A stretch of DNA of 64,000 bases from Clavaria fumosa (lineage: Eukaryota > Basidiomycota > Agaricomycetes > Agaricales > Clavariaceae): NCBI GenBank assembly GCA_951802425.1, contig OX637800.1:3038001-3102000 (forward strand), written 5' to 3'. Below are positions 55,113 to 64,000 of this stretch, piece after piece (position 1 is the first letter of the stretch; each line of letters opens with the position of its first letter). Under the pieces are notes generated by a model. The model was given only the letters and a program-made list of their open reading frames with translations. It was not told where the DNA came from and did not search any database. The position numbers and the translations under genes are program-made.

Positions 55113-55594
55113 GTACATAGAGTGCCAATCTAGCCAGATGCCTGTCAGATGCAATCGATACCTCAGACCTGATGAATAGACTCTTTCGTTCATTGGGAAT
55201 ACTCTATTATGACAGTTCCTTCGAGAACCTGTTTGTTCCTGGCTGACCATCACCGAAGACGCGGAGGATGGTCCTTGGACTCGGCGTGCAGGCATTCCAT
55301 CTTCGTTGTAAGGAAGAGAGCGGATCAAGTTGTTTGTATTAGTTGTTGATCTAAATGCAATGCTTGTATAACCTACTATAAGCATTGGTTGTGTATCTCA
55401 TCGAGCCAAAATAAGAAGGGACAATTTGTTCAAAATAATTACAGTAAGCACCAAACCTGATGGAGATGTCAAAACAGTGAGAATGAGGATGAGGAGTTTG
55501 GCACATTATCCACATAATATTCTATTGTTCAGAGGACAAAGACATGTAGAATAGGATCTCTCACAGAAACCAAGCTTGAAAGTGTGAAAGATCT
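55113..55594. other. Intergenic after the peroxiredoxin gene
   Basis: There are no open frames of note. AT content rises after about 55390, at the edge of the transposon block. Confidence 0.5.
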
Positions 55595-55790
55595 GCAATG
55601 TCAAGGAAATTCTGGATGTGAAGAAAGTAGGGCACAGAGTGAGATACTTGGGAACCATGTCACAATCTCACCAATACCCCATTACTCCTCCATGACTTCT
55701 TCCTAAGCATCTGGACAAAGTGAAACTGGCTGGTCATGATGCCCAGCCTTGGAGAGGGGGCTCATGTCAGGACTGCTTACCTAAGTTAGG
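55595..55790 (+). pseudogene. Chromodomain scrap of a Ty3-3-type element
   Basis: ILDVKKVGHR, then KVKLAGHDAQPWRG, then TGTCAGGACTGCTTACCTAAG match the end of chromovirus pol and the first 20 bp of its LTR. The frame has changes between them. The LTR is cut off at 55790, where the 55792-55942 repeat begins. Confidence 0.7.
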
Positions 55791-55791
55791 T

Positions 55792-55942
55792 AGGCAATGG
55801 CATGGATACTCTGTGGATAAATTTCTCTGTATCCATACTCATACTTGCCACAGATATGGATACAAAATCCATGGATTTATCCACAGATTTCTGATTAAAT
55901 GACACCAAGAACATCCAAAATGGTTAAGAATTGACTGAGATA
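55792..55942. repeat. Dispersed repeat, copy 1 (also 63592-63733)
   Basis: 'aggcaatggcatggatactc' through 'tggttaRgaattgactgagata' is present at both places in the same orientation. In each case it ends at a TA used, or potentially used, as a Tc1 target. It is rich in TGGATA/TATCCA words. Confidence 0.75.
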
Positions 55943-56852
55943 CAGTGACCCAAAAAACTGTCCAGATGTTTTGTGTTTTTTGGATTATGTCAGCAATATC
56001 TCAATAACAGGTCAATAAGCAAACATGTAAAACACACCATCTGATAGCCCTACCTTTTGGCTATCCGTCCATGTGTTCAGCTTTAACATATGTTCAGTTT
56101 AAGCTGAGATATTTGGCCTTGTTTGTGGGGGTGTCATCCAGACAGTTTTTTTGCAGGTATCAAAAAGTAGAATAATTGAATGAATTTGCTGAATGGACAT
56201 CCCAATAAACAAAATAATGTTACCAGATCATCTTCTAGTATATAAGGAGGGCCTTCCTTCACTTTCCCTCAACTTTCCCACCATGAAGCAGCTCCCTACT
56301 AAGGGTAAGGTGGCTATCATCTCTAAGGTGGGAAATGGTAATTCCTGTAACAAATTTGCTGTTAAGCTTTGTGTTGGCCACTATACTGTCCTGGACTGGG
56401 TTTTCAGGTTGCTGGGACTCTTCCTGAAAGTACTTGTGGTCACTTTTGACCCCCAATTGCCATATCCCAGTACAGCTTATCACCACAAACAAGGCTGAGG
56501 CAGCTTCACACCTCCAAAATAAGCTTAGAAATCAAAGGGAGAGTGTGTAGAACTGAGCCACAGTATGCCTGAAAGAGTTTTAAAAGTGTTGAGAGTCATG
56601 AAAGGTACAAAATTACTTGTTGTTTGCTTACTTTGAGTGTCTGCAAATGACAGGAAGGATGACACCCTCACAAACAAATGCAAATATCTTGGCTTAGGCT
56701 GCACTTGTGTTGAAGCTAGATATATGGACAGATAGCTTGGCAGGAGGGCTATCAGATGATGTATTTTACATGTTTCCTCATTTAGTCATTAGTGAGATAT
56801 TGCTGACATAATCCAAAAACATGAAACATCAGTACAGTTTTTTGAGTCACTG
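55943..56852 (+). mobile_element. Tc1/mariner-type element (910 bp) with truncated transposase
   Basis: Termini CAGTGACCCAAAAAACTG and, inverted, CAGTGACTCAAAAAACTG are flanked by TA on both sides (55941-55942, 56853-56854). The inverted similarity extends imperfectly for about 230 bp inwards, unusually long for this superfamily. An internal frame from 56283 encodes MKQLPTKGKVAIIS..GNSCNKFAVKLCVGHYTV, the first helix-turn-helix of a Tc1-like transposase. The second helix-turn-helix and the DDE domain are absent, so the element is non-autonomous. Confidence 0.85.
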
Positions 56853-57107
56853 TAAGCAGACAATGAGGGGAAAAGGGTACAAGAATGGAAAAGACGTAGT
56901 ATATATAGTGAATGCTTCGGCATTTGCTGGCATTCCCATGCTCGGACCTCTTGGATCACGTGACGCGCCCAGGCCCAAGTCATGTGATCTCCCGATTATG
57001 TAATCCTCCACCACAGGTCATGTGACCTTCCAACAATCTTCTCTAATTTCTCCACAACACCTCCTTTTGGGATGGCTTAGGTAAGCAATCCTAACATCAC
57101 CCCCCTC

Positions 57108-60100
57108 TTAAGGCTGGGCGTCTCGACCAGTTAGCTTGGCTTTGTCAGGGTGGGCAAGGAAGAAGTCCTGGAGCAGCAGTGCTACATTGGTGAGGTTCCT
57201 ACGGGGCTCCCAAGTATTTTCCTCCACTGGGTATCCCAACCACTTCACCAAGTACTTCACCCCATGCCCCACCTTCTTGACATCAAGGATTGCCTCCACA
57301 TCATACTCCAGGTGGTCATCTTCAATTGTAGGGGGTGGAGGGGGAGGTAGATTCTGGGAAGGGAAGGAAGGGGGATGGTATGGCGTCAACAGCAACTCGT
57401 TGAAGACCTGATGGATGTGCCAGGCCCGAGGGAGCTTGAGGCGATACCCAGCAGGTCCCACCTTCTCCTCAACTGCAAAGGGGCCTGCTCTCTTGTTGTC
57501 AAGCTTTTTAGAGGGCCGGTCCATCTTTAGGTTTCTAGTATCCAGCCAGACCAGATCTCCCTCAGAGTACTCCTGACTTGGGCGTTTCCCCTTATCGTAG
57601 CTCTTCTTCATCGCTGCCACCACTTTCTCCATTGCCTCCTTGGCTGCTCTTCGGGACTCTGTGAGCTTAGCCATCCACTCATCCGCTGCCGGGTTCACCT
57701 CAGAAGGTGGGTGGAGTCCCCCATTCCAAGGGTGTCATCCATAATCAAGGAAGAAAGGTGTCTGTCCTGTCGCAGAGTGCTCACGATTGTTAAGAGCAAA
57801 CTCAGCAGTCGACAACCACTTGGCCCAATCATCCTGGAGGTGGTCCACATAGGCCCGGAGATAGATCTCCATCTCCTGATTCACCCGTTCTGTCTGTCCA
57901 TCAGTCTGTGGGTGGAAGGCCATACTTGGGTTTGCCTTTACTCGGATCATAGAGTAGAACTCCTTCATGAACCGAGACACAAACTGGGAGCCTTGGTCAC
58001 TCATGACCTTATGAGGGACTCCATGGTCGCGAAACACTCGATCCCGGAGGAGACGCGCCACTCCAAGTCCTGTGAGGTCAAGTCCAATCGCCTTGAGCAG
58101 TGTCCGTTTTGTGAACTTGTCAATGATGACAAGGATGGCATTATGTCCACAGGAGAGGGGGAGTGGACCGACTATGTCCCATGAGATCACTGACCAGGGA
58201 CCATGAGGAACAGGGTGGGGGTGCAGTGGGGCAGCACGCTTGGTACGGTCAGGCTTCATCCGCTGGCAGGTCTCACACCCCTGGGCATACCGATCTGCAT
58301 CTTTCACCATGTCCGGCCACCAATAACCCTTCACTAGTGCTGCTCTCAACTTCCGGGGCCCAGGGTGTCCAGCAGCAGGGAGGTCATGCTCAAACTTGAG
58401 GACAGCCTCACGAGCTCCTAGGGGGACCCAAGTGACTATCCCCTTTTGCCAGAGTCCAGCACGATCTTGTGTCCACTCATCATCAAGCTCCTCCGGCTTC
58501 TGTATGTGTACCGCGCTATTTTTCTGGAGTAGCGTCTCCATTTCTGATGTGAATGACACACAGACTTCCATTTCCAGGAAAACCTGCACTGGTGCATCCT
58601 CCTCCACCATCTCTCCATAGTCTGGTCTCCGGGAGAGTGCGTCTGCTTTTGTGTTTGACTTGCCAGTGCGATACTTGATCTCAAAGTCAAAGCACTGGAG
58701 CTCCCCAACCCAATGAACCTGCCTTGGCTTCAACTTCTGGGGCTTCTGGAAGTACTGGAGGTTTGCATGGTCTGTCCAGATCTCAATCGTCTCCTCTGCT
58801 CCAATGAGGTATGCTCGCCACTCGCGAAGTGCCCGAATCACAGCCAAGAACTCCTTGTCGTACACATCATAGTTCTTCTCAGCTGCAGTGAGGGCCTTGG
58901 AGATATAGTCAACAACTCTCCAGGTTCCATCCATCTGCTGCTGCGAGAGCACTCCACCAGTTGCCAGGTTGCTCGCATCTAGTGTTGCCACAGCTAGACT
59001 AGTCATGAGCCAGCTAGACCAGCTGCAGCTCATGACTACTCTAGCTGGTCTCAATTTGTCTTAGCTGTAGTCATAGCCGCAGCTGGTGAGTTTAGCTGAC
59101 TATAGTCATGGCTTAGCTGCCAACTCTTATATTATAATTATGTGTTCATTCTCACTGCTGTAATGCCCTGGTGGTCATGACACTGTGGTACTGCCACTTT
59201 GACTAATAATGCAATGCCACTACTATCACCAGTTACAACCACTGTCACTGTCAGTTTATAAGCTGGTTCATATGCAACAAGTCTAAGAATGATAAAATCA
59301 GCACAGCAGGGATAAAAAGGTGAGTTACAACATGGCTAACAAGATAATAGAGCATTTAACAGTGAAATATTTGAAAGATAAAGTGCTATTCTCAACTTAT
59401 TTCACTTGAAACTTTACATCAAACCTAGCCATAGCTTAGCTGCAGCTATCAGCTATGGAAATATCAATAGCCATAGTCATAGCTGCTTTGTAGCCATAGC
59501 TGATTGCCAGCTAGGCTACAGCTACAATCAGCTAAGGCTATGGCTATTAGTCAGCTACTAGTCATAGCTGTGGCAACACTACTCGCATCTGTCTCTACCT
59601 TCCATCTCCCTTTGTCCTTAGGCAGAGCCAAGACTGGGGCCGATACGAGTGCCTGGCGGAGATCTCGGAAGGCTGCTTCCTCCTCCTCCTCCCATTTCTA
59701 TGGAACATTCCCAGTCAGCCAGAAGAGTGGCTTTGCCCAGGCAGAAAGATTCGGGATGTGCCGGCAGAGGTAGTTCAGCATCCCATTGAACCTCTGGACA
59801 TCCTTCACATTCTTAGGACGTGGCCAATCTCGGACTGCTGCACCCTTGGCCGGATCATGCTCTAGTCTGTTGTGGGAGATCTTCATCCCCAGGAAGATGA
59901 TCTCACTCTTCTCAAACTTGCATTTACTGAGTTTGAGACACAACCCATTCTCTCCAAACTTCCTCAAGACCTGATCCATCCAGTACCAGTGTGTAGCCAA
60001 GTCCTCTGCAAACACAATGACATCATCCACATAGGCCCTCACATGTCCTCCTGCAATCTCCTCCCTCAACATATGATTCATGAAGCGTTGGAAGGAAGCA

Positions 60101-62140
60101 GGGGCATTCTGCAGTCCAAACCACATGACAGCTGGTTCGAAGAGTCCACGGGGTGTCAGGAAGGCGCAGCGGTGCTGGTGCTCGGGCCAGACCTGCATAG
60201 ATGGGAAACCTCCCTTTGCATCAATCTTAGAGTAGATCGACGCTCCTTTAAGCACATCCACTGTGTCTCGGATGCGGGGGAGGGGGTACTTGTCCTTGAT
60301 CAGGTGTGCATTCAGCCTCGAGTAGTCGATGATCAGCCGCAGCTTGTCCTTCTCATGTTTGAAGAAAAAGGGGCTGGCATATGGGGATTTCGAGGGCCGG
60401 ATTCATCCAGAAGCAAGCTGCTCATCCACCCAACGGTTCATCTCCACCATCTCCTGCCGTGTCAAAGAATACAGCTTGGAAGAGAGGTGCTCAGGGTCCT
60501 TTTTGAACTCGATCTTAATATCGAAGTCTGGTCGGGAGTGGGGAAGTTCATCCCACTTCGCTTCACTAAACACCAAAGGGTAGCGGCTGGGCCAATCGGG
60601 GGTAGGGCCAGAGTTGGGAAAACGGGTGTCCAGAATACTCATGGATGCGAGGGTACTCATTTTCAGGGGTGCAGGGGCTCGAGGGGATGGGGAACACTGT
60701 GGGGGGCAGTGGGTAAGGCTCAGCTCTGCCTTCTGCCAGTCAATATCCGGGTTATGCCGCTTGAGCCAGTCATGCCCAAGGATGACCTTGTGGGACTGGG
60801 TCTTTCCCAGCAGAAAGTGGATCCGCTCCTGGTGGTCACCAACTCTCACCAGCACCTCTATCCCATACTGGACCTTTCCATTCCTGTTCTGTGTCCCATC
60901 CACATTATACATGGTGATTGGGTTCAGCAGGAGAGATGGCTCCAGTCCCACTCCTTTCGCCCACTCCAAATCCATGAAGCAGTTGGTGCACCCTGAGTCA
61001 ACAAGGGCCTTCATTGTGGTCCCTTTGCCAGTGCTGAAAGCCTCCAAGTGCACCTGGATGGCTAGCTCTCGTGGCACATGTTTCCGCACTCTGGTTAGGC
61101 GCTCTGCCAGTCTCACTTCCTCCTTCACCTCAGCCCCAATTCGGGTATGTCTCCGCTGCAAGATAGTATATCAGGGTATACTTGCAGCAGGCACAGGGAC
61201 AGAAAGGGGGCTGGCACACTTCTTCTCCCCAGTGGGAGTCCTCCTCTCTCTCTCACACAGCTCTATGCAGGCTCAGAGCCATGCAATCTCTTTCTCATAT
61301 CCCTCCACCATTTGGGGGGCACATGGTGCTGCCCGGGTTTGGGCCCTTGGGACCTGCAGACGCGTATGAGGCAGGGGGCAGAAACGGACAGCATGGCCAG
61401 TCTGGTGGCATCGGAAACAACATCTCTCATCAGCAGGGGCCCATCCTTGGGCCATGGCCACATCTGGAGTACACAGCAGAGGGGTCACAAGAGGTCGCGA
61501 AATGGTCACGGCAGGTCGCGGTAGGGTCGCAGCGGGTCACGGTAGGGTTGCGGTGGGTCGTGCGGGGGTCACAGTGGGTTGCGGTGTCCATTCTGTGAGT
61601 ATCCCATCCAGTTGCCTTTGCTGGGCATCAAGCCTCTCAGCCAGCACCTTCCATTCTCCATATGTCTCTGGCATCGGGGAGACACCATAGATTCTCTCCA
61701 CCAACCTCCTACTCAGGTTCAACTCCAGCCAATGGACTAGGATTCCTGAGTCCTTCTCTGCACTCAACTTTGCCTGTTGGAACAGCATCTCGAATTTCGC
61801 GAAGAACTCTGGTGCTGTCATGGCACCCTGTTTCAGCCCTGCAATATCGGCAAGGGCAGTTGCATGGTCATTCGGGTCATCAAATGCACACTTCATCTAC
61901 TCCACAAACTCTGCCCAGGTTCTGGCCTCGCCACTACCCAGGATCTCTTCCGCCTTCATATTCACCCACTCTGCAGCAAATCCTTCTCCAGTAATTTTGC
62001 TCAGAGCAAAAAGGACCTTCACCAGGTCCACAGCATAGACAGTCAGGTTCGCCATAAACAGGAGGTGAAGGGATCAGAGGAATGTATGGAAGTTCCTTTT
62101 CTGCCCATCAAAGGGGGCAACAGCTAGGTCCAGCATTCTG
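57108..62140 (-). pseudogene. gag-pol of Ty3-4 (one frame apart from the MITE)
   Basis: Parts in order: capsid (about 62140-61600, with a TAG near 61896), a shortened heptapeptide repeat, CCHC knuckle CCFRCHQTGHAVRFC (about 61410), protease with DSGCTNCFMDL (about 60985-61010), RT with YVDDVIVF, the MITE at 58980-59581, RNase H, integrase (CETCQRMKPD; D,D,E with DGQTERV) and chromodomain (57360-57200). Stops include TGA near 61510, 61273, 61164, 60403 and 57735. The protease active-site segment, deleted in Ty3-1, is retained here. Confidence 0.85.
58980..59581. mobile_element. hAT-type MITE (602 bp) inside Ty3-4
   Basis: Terminal inverted repeats TAGTGTTGCCACAGCTA and TAGCTGTGGCAACACTA bound the element. 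An exact 8-bp target duplication CTCGCATC lies at 58972-58979 and 59582-59589; the uninterrupted site is seen in Ty3-1 near 7567. Many TAGCTG/CAGCTA words, direct and inverted, fill both ends (subterminal repeats, likely transposase sites). No coding frame. Confidence 0.95.
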
Positions 62141-62705
62141 TAGCACTGTAAAATAAAATTCTGGGCCTTCGGCACTCAGGATTTCTTCGATCTCTTAACA
62201 GTCCTGTCCTCTTAGGCTGCTCTTCTGTGTACTTATGTACCTATAGAACTCTTATTCTATGAAACTATTGGTAGCGTGGGGCCCAAATGGTGTCCCAGGT
62301 GGTCGCTCCACAACTCCTAATGAGTTGCCTGTGCGCCCTTCTGACAATGGTCACAGAGCAAGGGCCCTGTCCACTGGACCAGGAAACTGCAGAAAGACTA
62401 TGTAGGGGCCTTTCCTTGCCCTGTACACTACACAATTCACTGGTACGTAGCTGTAAAACAAAGTTCCAGGCCTTGGGCACTCGGTATCACTTGGGGAGGG
62501 TCACAGTTGACTTCCTCCTGGTCTGGTCATGTGTATCTACACACAGTAAAAATTTCGCGCAGTTCTGTTACACACCGCGGGCAGGGTAAAGGAGAAGAGG
62601 ATGATAGGGGCTGAGCTGTGACAACATGTCACAGTTTGAAATTAAGGGTCCAGGCTAGCCAGGTTAGGACACGGGGCTAGGGCGGACAGGCAGATCTTAG
62701 TATTA

Positions 62706-62993
62706 TATCAGACTGGGTCTCACACAACTTAAGCGTAAGGTCATGATGACAATACTAAGATAAGGGGAAAAGGGTACAAGAATGGAAAAGACATAGTATA
62801 TATAGCGAACGCTTCGGCATTTGCCAGCGTTCCCACGCTCGGACCTCTCGGATCACGTGATGCACCCAGGCCCAAGTCATGTGATCTCCTGATTATGTAA
62901 TCCTCCACCACAGGTCATGTGACCTTCCAACAATCTTCTCTAATTTCTCCACAACACCTCCTTTTGGGATGGCTTAGGTAAGCAATCCTAACA
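62706..62993 (-). repeat. 5' LTR of Ty3-4
   Basis: This 288-bp LTR has the family ends TGTTAGGATTGC and CTGATA on the minus strand. It resembles 10637-10926, with a changed segment (tctcctgattatgtaatcc) shared with the truncated 3' LTR. Confidence 0.85.
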
Positions 62994-63527
62994 GCTGTAC
63001 TGGGATATGGCAATTGGGGGTCAAAAGTGACCACAAGCACTTTCAGGAAGAGTCCCAGCAACCTGAAAACACAGTCCAGGGACAGTATAGTGGCCAACAC
63101 AAAGCCTAACAGCAAATTTGTTACAGGAATTACCATTCCCCACCTTAGAGATGATAGCTGCCTTACCCTTAGTAGGGAGCTGCTTCATGGTGGGAAAGTT
63201 GAGGGAAAGTGAAGGAAGGCCCTCTTTATATACTAGAAGATGATCTGGTAACATTATTTTGTTTATTGGGATGTCCATTCAACAAATTCATTCAATTATT
63301 CAACTTTTTGATGCCTGCAAAAAAACTGTCTGGATGACACACCCACAAACAAGGCCAAATATCTCAGCTTAAACTGAACATATGTTAAAGCTGAACACAT
63401 GGATATATAGCCAAGAGGTAGGGCTATCAGATGGTGTGTTTTACATGTCCGCTTCTTGACCTGTTATTGAGATATTGCTGACATAATCCAAAAACACAAA
63501 ACATCCAGACAGTTTTTTGAGTCACTG
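62994..63527 (-). mobile_element. Tc1-type element, truncated by Ty3-4
   Basis: The terminus CAGTGACTCAAAAAACTG on the minus strand ends at 63527 next to TA. The sequence is an inverted copy of 55943-56475 including the transposase N-terminus (MKQLPTKGKAAIIS). It stops at 62994, where the Ty3-4 LTR begins. The other half is not found on the far side of Ty3-4. Confidence 0.82.
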
Positions 63528-64000
63528 TATGCTCAAAACAGTGTTTTGACTCTATCTCAGTCAATTCTTGACTGTTTTGGATAGGCAATGGCATGGATAC
63601 TCCATGGATACATTTCTCTGTATCTGTACTCATACTTGCCACAGATACAGATACAAAATCCTTGGATTTATCCACAGATTTCTGATTAAATGACACCAAG
63701 AACATCCAAAATGGTTAGGAATTGACTGAGATATGCTCAAAACAGTGTTTTGACTCTATCTCAGTCAATTCTTGACTGTTTTGGGTGATCTTTGGCTTGT
63801 TTTGAAGCCCACGGATATAGATTTCTGTATCTGTACCTGTACCCATATGGATATGGATACCCACAGATACAGATTTATCCATATCCTTGCCATTCCCTAT
63901 ACCTAAGCCACATACTGAAGGCCAACAGCGAATAGTGAAAAGCAAACTCATGTGACCATAACTGTGACCTTAGGGTGCATTAACAGTGTTACTAGTGTTA
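63528..64000. repeat. TGGATA-rich dispersed repeat with palindromic segments
   Basis: A 51-bp segment starting TGCTCAAAACAGTGTTTTGA occurs at 63530-63580 and 63734-63784. 63592-63733 repeats 55792-55942. From 63790 to 63900 there are many GATATGGATAC/GTATCTGTA words. There is no gene to the window end. Confidence 0.7.

Larger units (their letters stand above)
56862..62993 (-). mobile_element. Ty3-4: chromovirus of the Ty3-1 family, minus strand, interrupted
   Basis: The 5' LTR is complete (62706-62993). The 3' LTR is truncated at its outer end (56862-57096 remains), ending close to the Tc1-type element. The internal region is co-linear with Ty3-1, but is interrupted by a 602-bp hAT MITE in the RNase H region. 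On the right the element lies inside a Tc1-type copy whose remainder begins at 62994. Confidence 0.88.

Noticed and set aside
55943..63527. One large composite Tc1 transposon spanning the whole 7.6 kb between outward termini
   Set aside because: The left copy has its own right terminus and TA at 56852-56854, and the two copies are in opposite orientation with duplicated content, so two separate elements explain the data better.
1..64000. CRISPR arrays, bacterial operons, phage genes, rRNA genes
   Set aside because: No regularly spaced repeats with unique spacers, no rRNA-like sequence, and clear spliceosomal introns throughout; the DNA is fungal nuclear.

Overview
This window looks like chromosomal DNA of a basidiomycete fungus, probably an Agaricomycete. 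The genes are dense in short introns (about 40-75 nt, GT..AG, some exons only 15-22 nt). The single-copy proteins are standard fungal ones (Trm112, adrenodoxin reductase, WDR48/Bun107, Oma1, 2-Cys peroxiredoxin). The repeats are Ty3/gypsy chromoviruses, hAT and Tc1/mariner relics. All gene models below were built by hand from splice sites and reading phase; the exon sums are whole codons unless stated.

Layout. 1-4.6 kb: diverged sequence, a minus-strand kinase fragment and kinase-like gene A. 5.0-22.6 kb: a transposon nest. It holds a minus-strand chromovirus (Ty3-1, 5402-10926) and a plus-strand chromovirus remnant (Ty3-3) split by a complete 8.9-kb element of a second family (Ty3-2, 11465-20366, 5-bp target duplication GCTAC). 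A gag scrap, a Tc1 relic and a solo LTR with target duplication follow. 22.9-26.6 kb: a 1.85-kb tandem duplication, each unit carrying an apparently intact six-exon LITAF-like gene (minus) and a dead kinase tail (plus). 27.5-41.1 kb: four more copies of the kinase-like gene (B-E) with shared exon structure and TATA promoters, plus TRM112 on the minus strand. 41.8-55.1 kb: the conserved core: a disordered ORF, an HNH protein, ARH1, WDR48/Bun107, OMA1, tRNA-Glu(CTC) and a peroxiredoxin. 55.6-64 kb: a second transposon block with chromovirus Ty3-4, itself cut by a hAT-type MITE, and two Tc1-type elements.

Themes. The kinase-like family (about 308-311 aa) keeps the VAVK lysine, the catalytic-loop Asp and Asn and the metal-binding Asp, but has lost a recognisable glycine loop and uses HQD and DYG. 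Copies are born with a promoter module and decay nearby. The retroelements are one-frame gag-pol genes broken almost only by TGA codons in CpG context, which points to methylation-linked decay. Ty3-2 carries about 2.1 kb of extra sense coding sequence between pol and its 3' LTR; this is the best candidate for something undescribed. The mitochondrial genes ARH1 and OMA1 lie on either side of the deubiquitinase cofactor gene WDR48; I see no sign that these core genes form one pathway.
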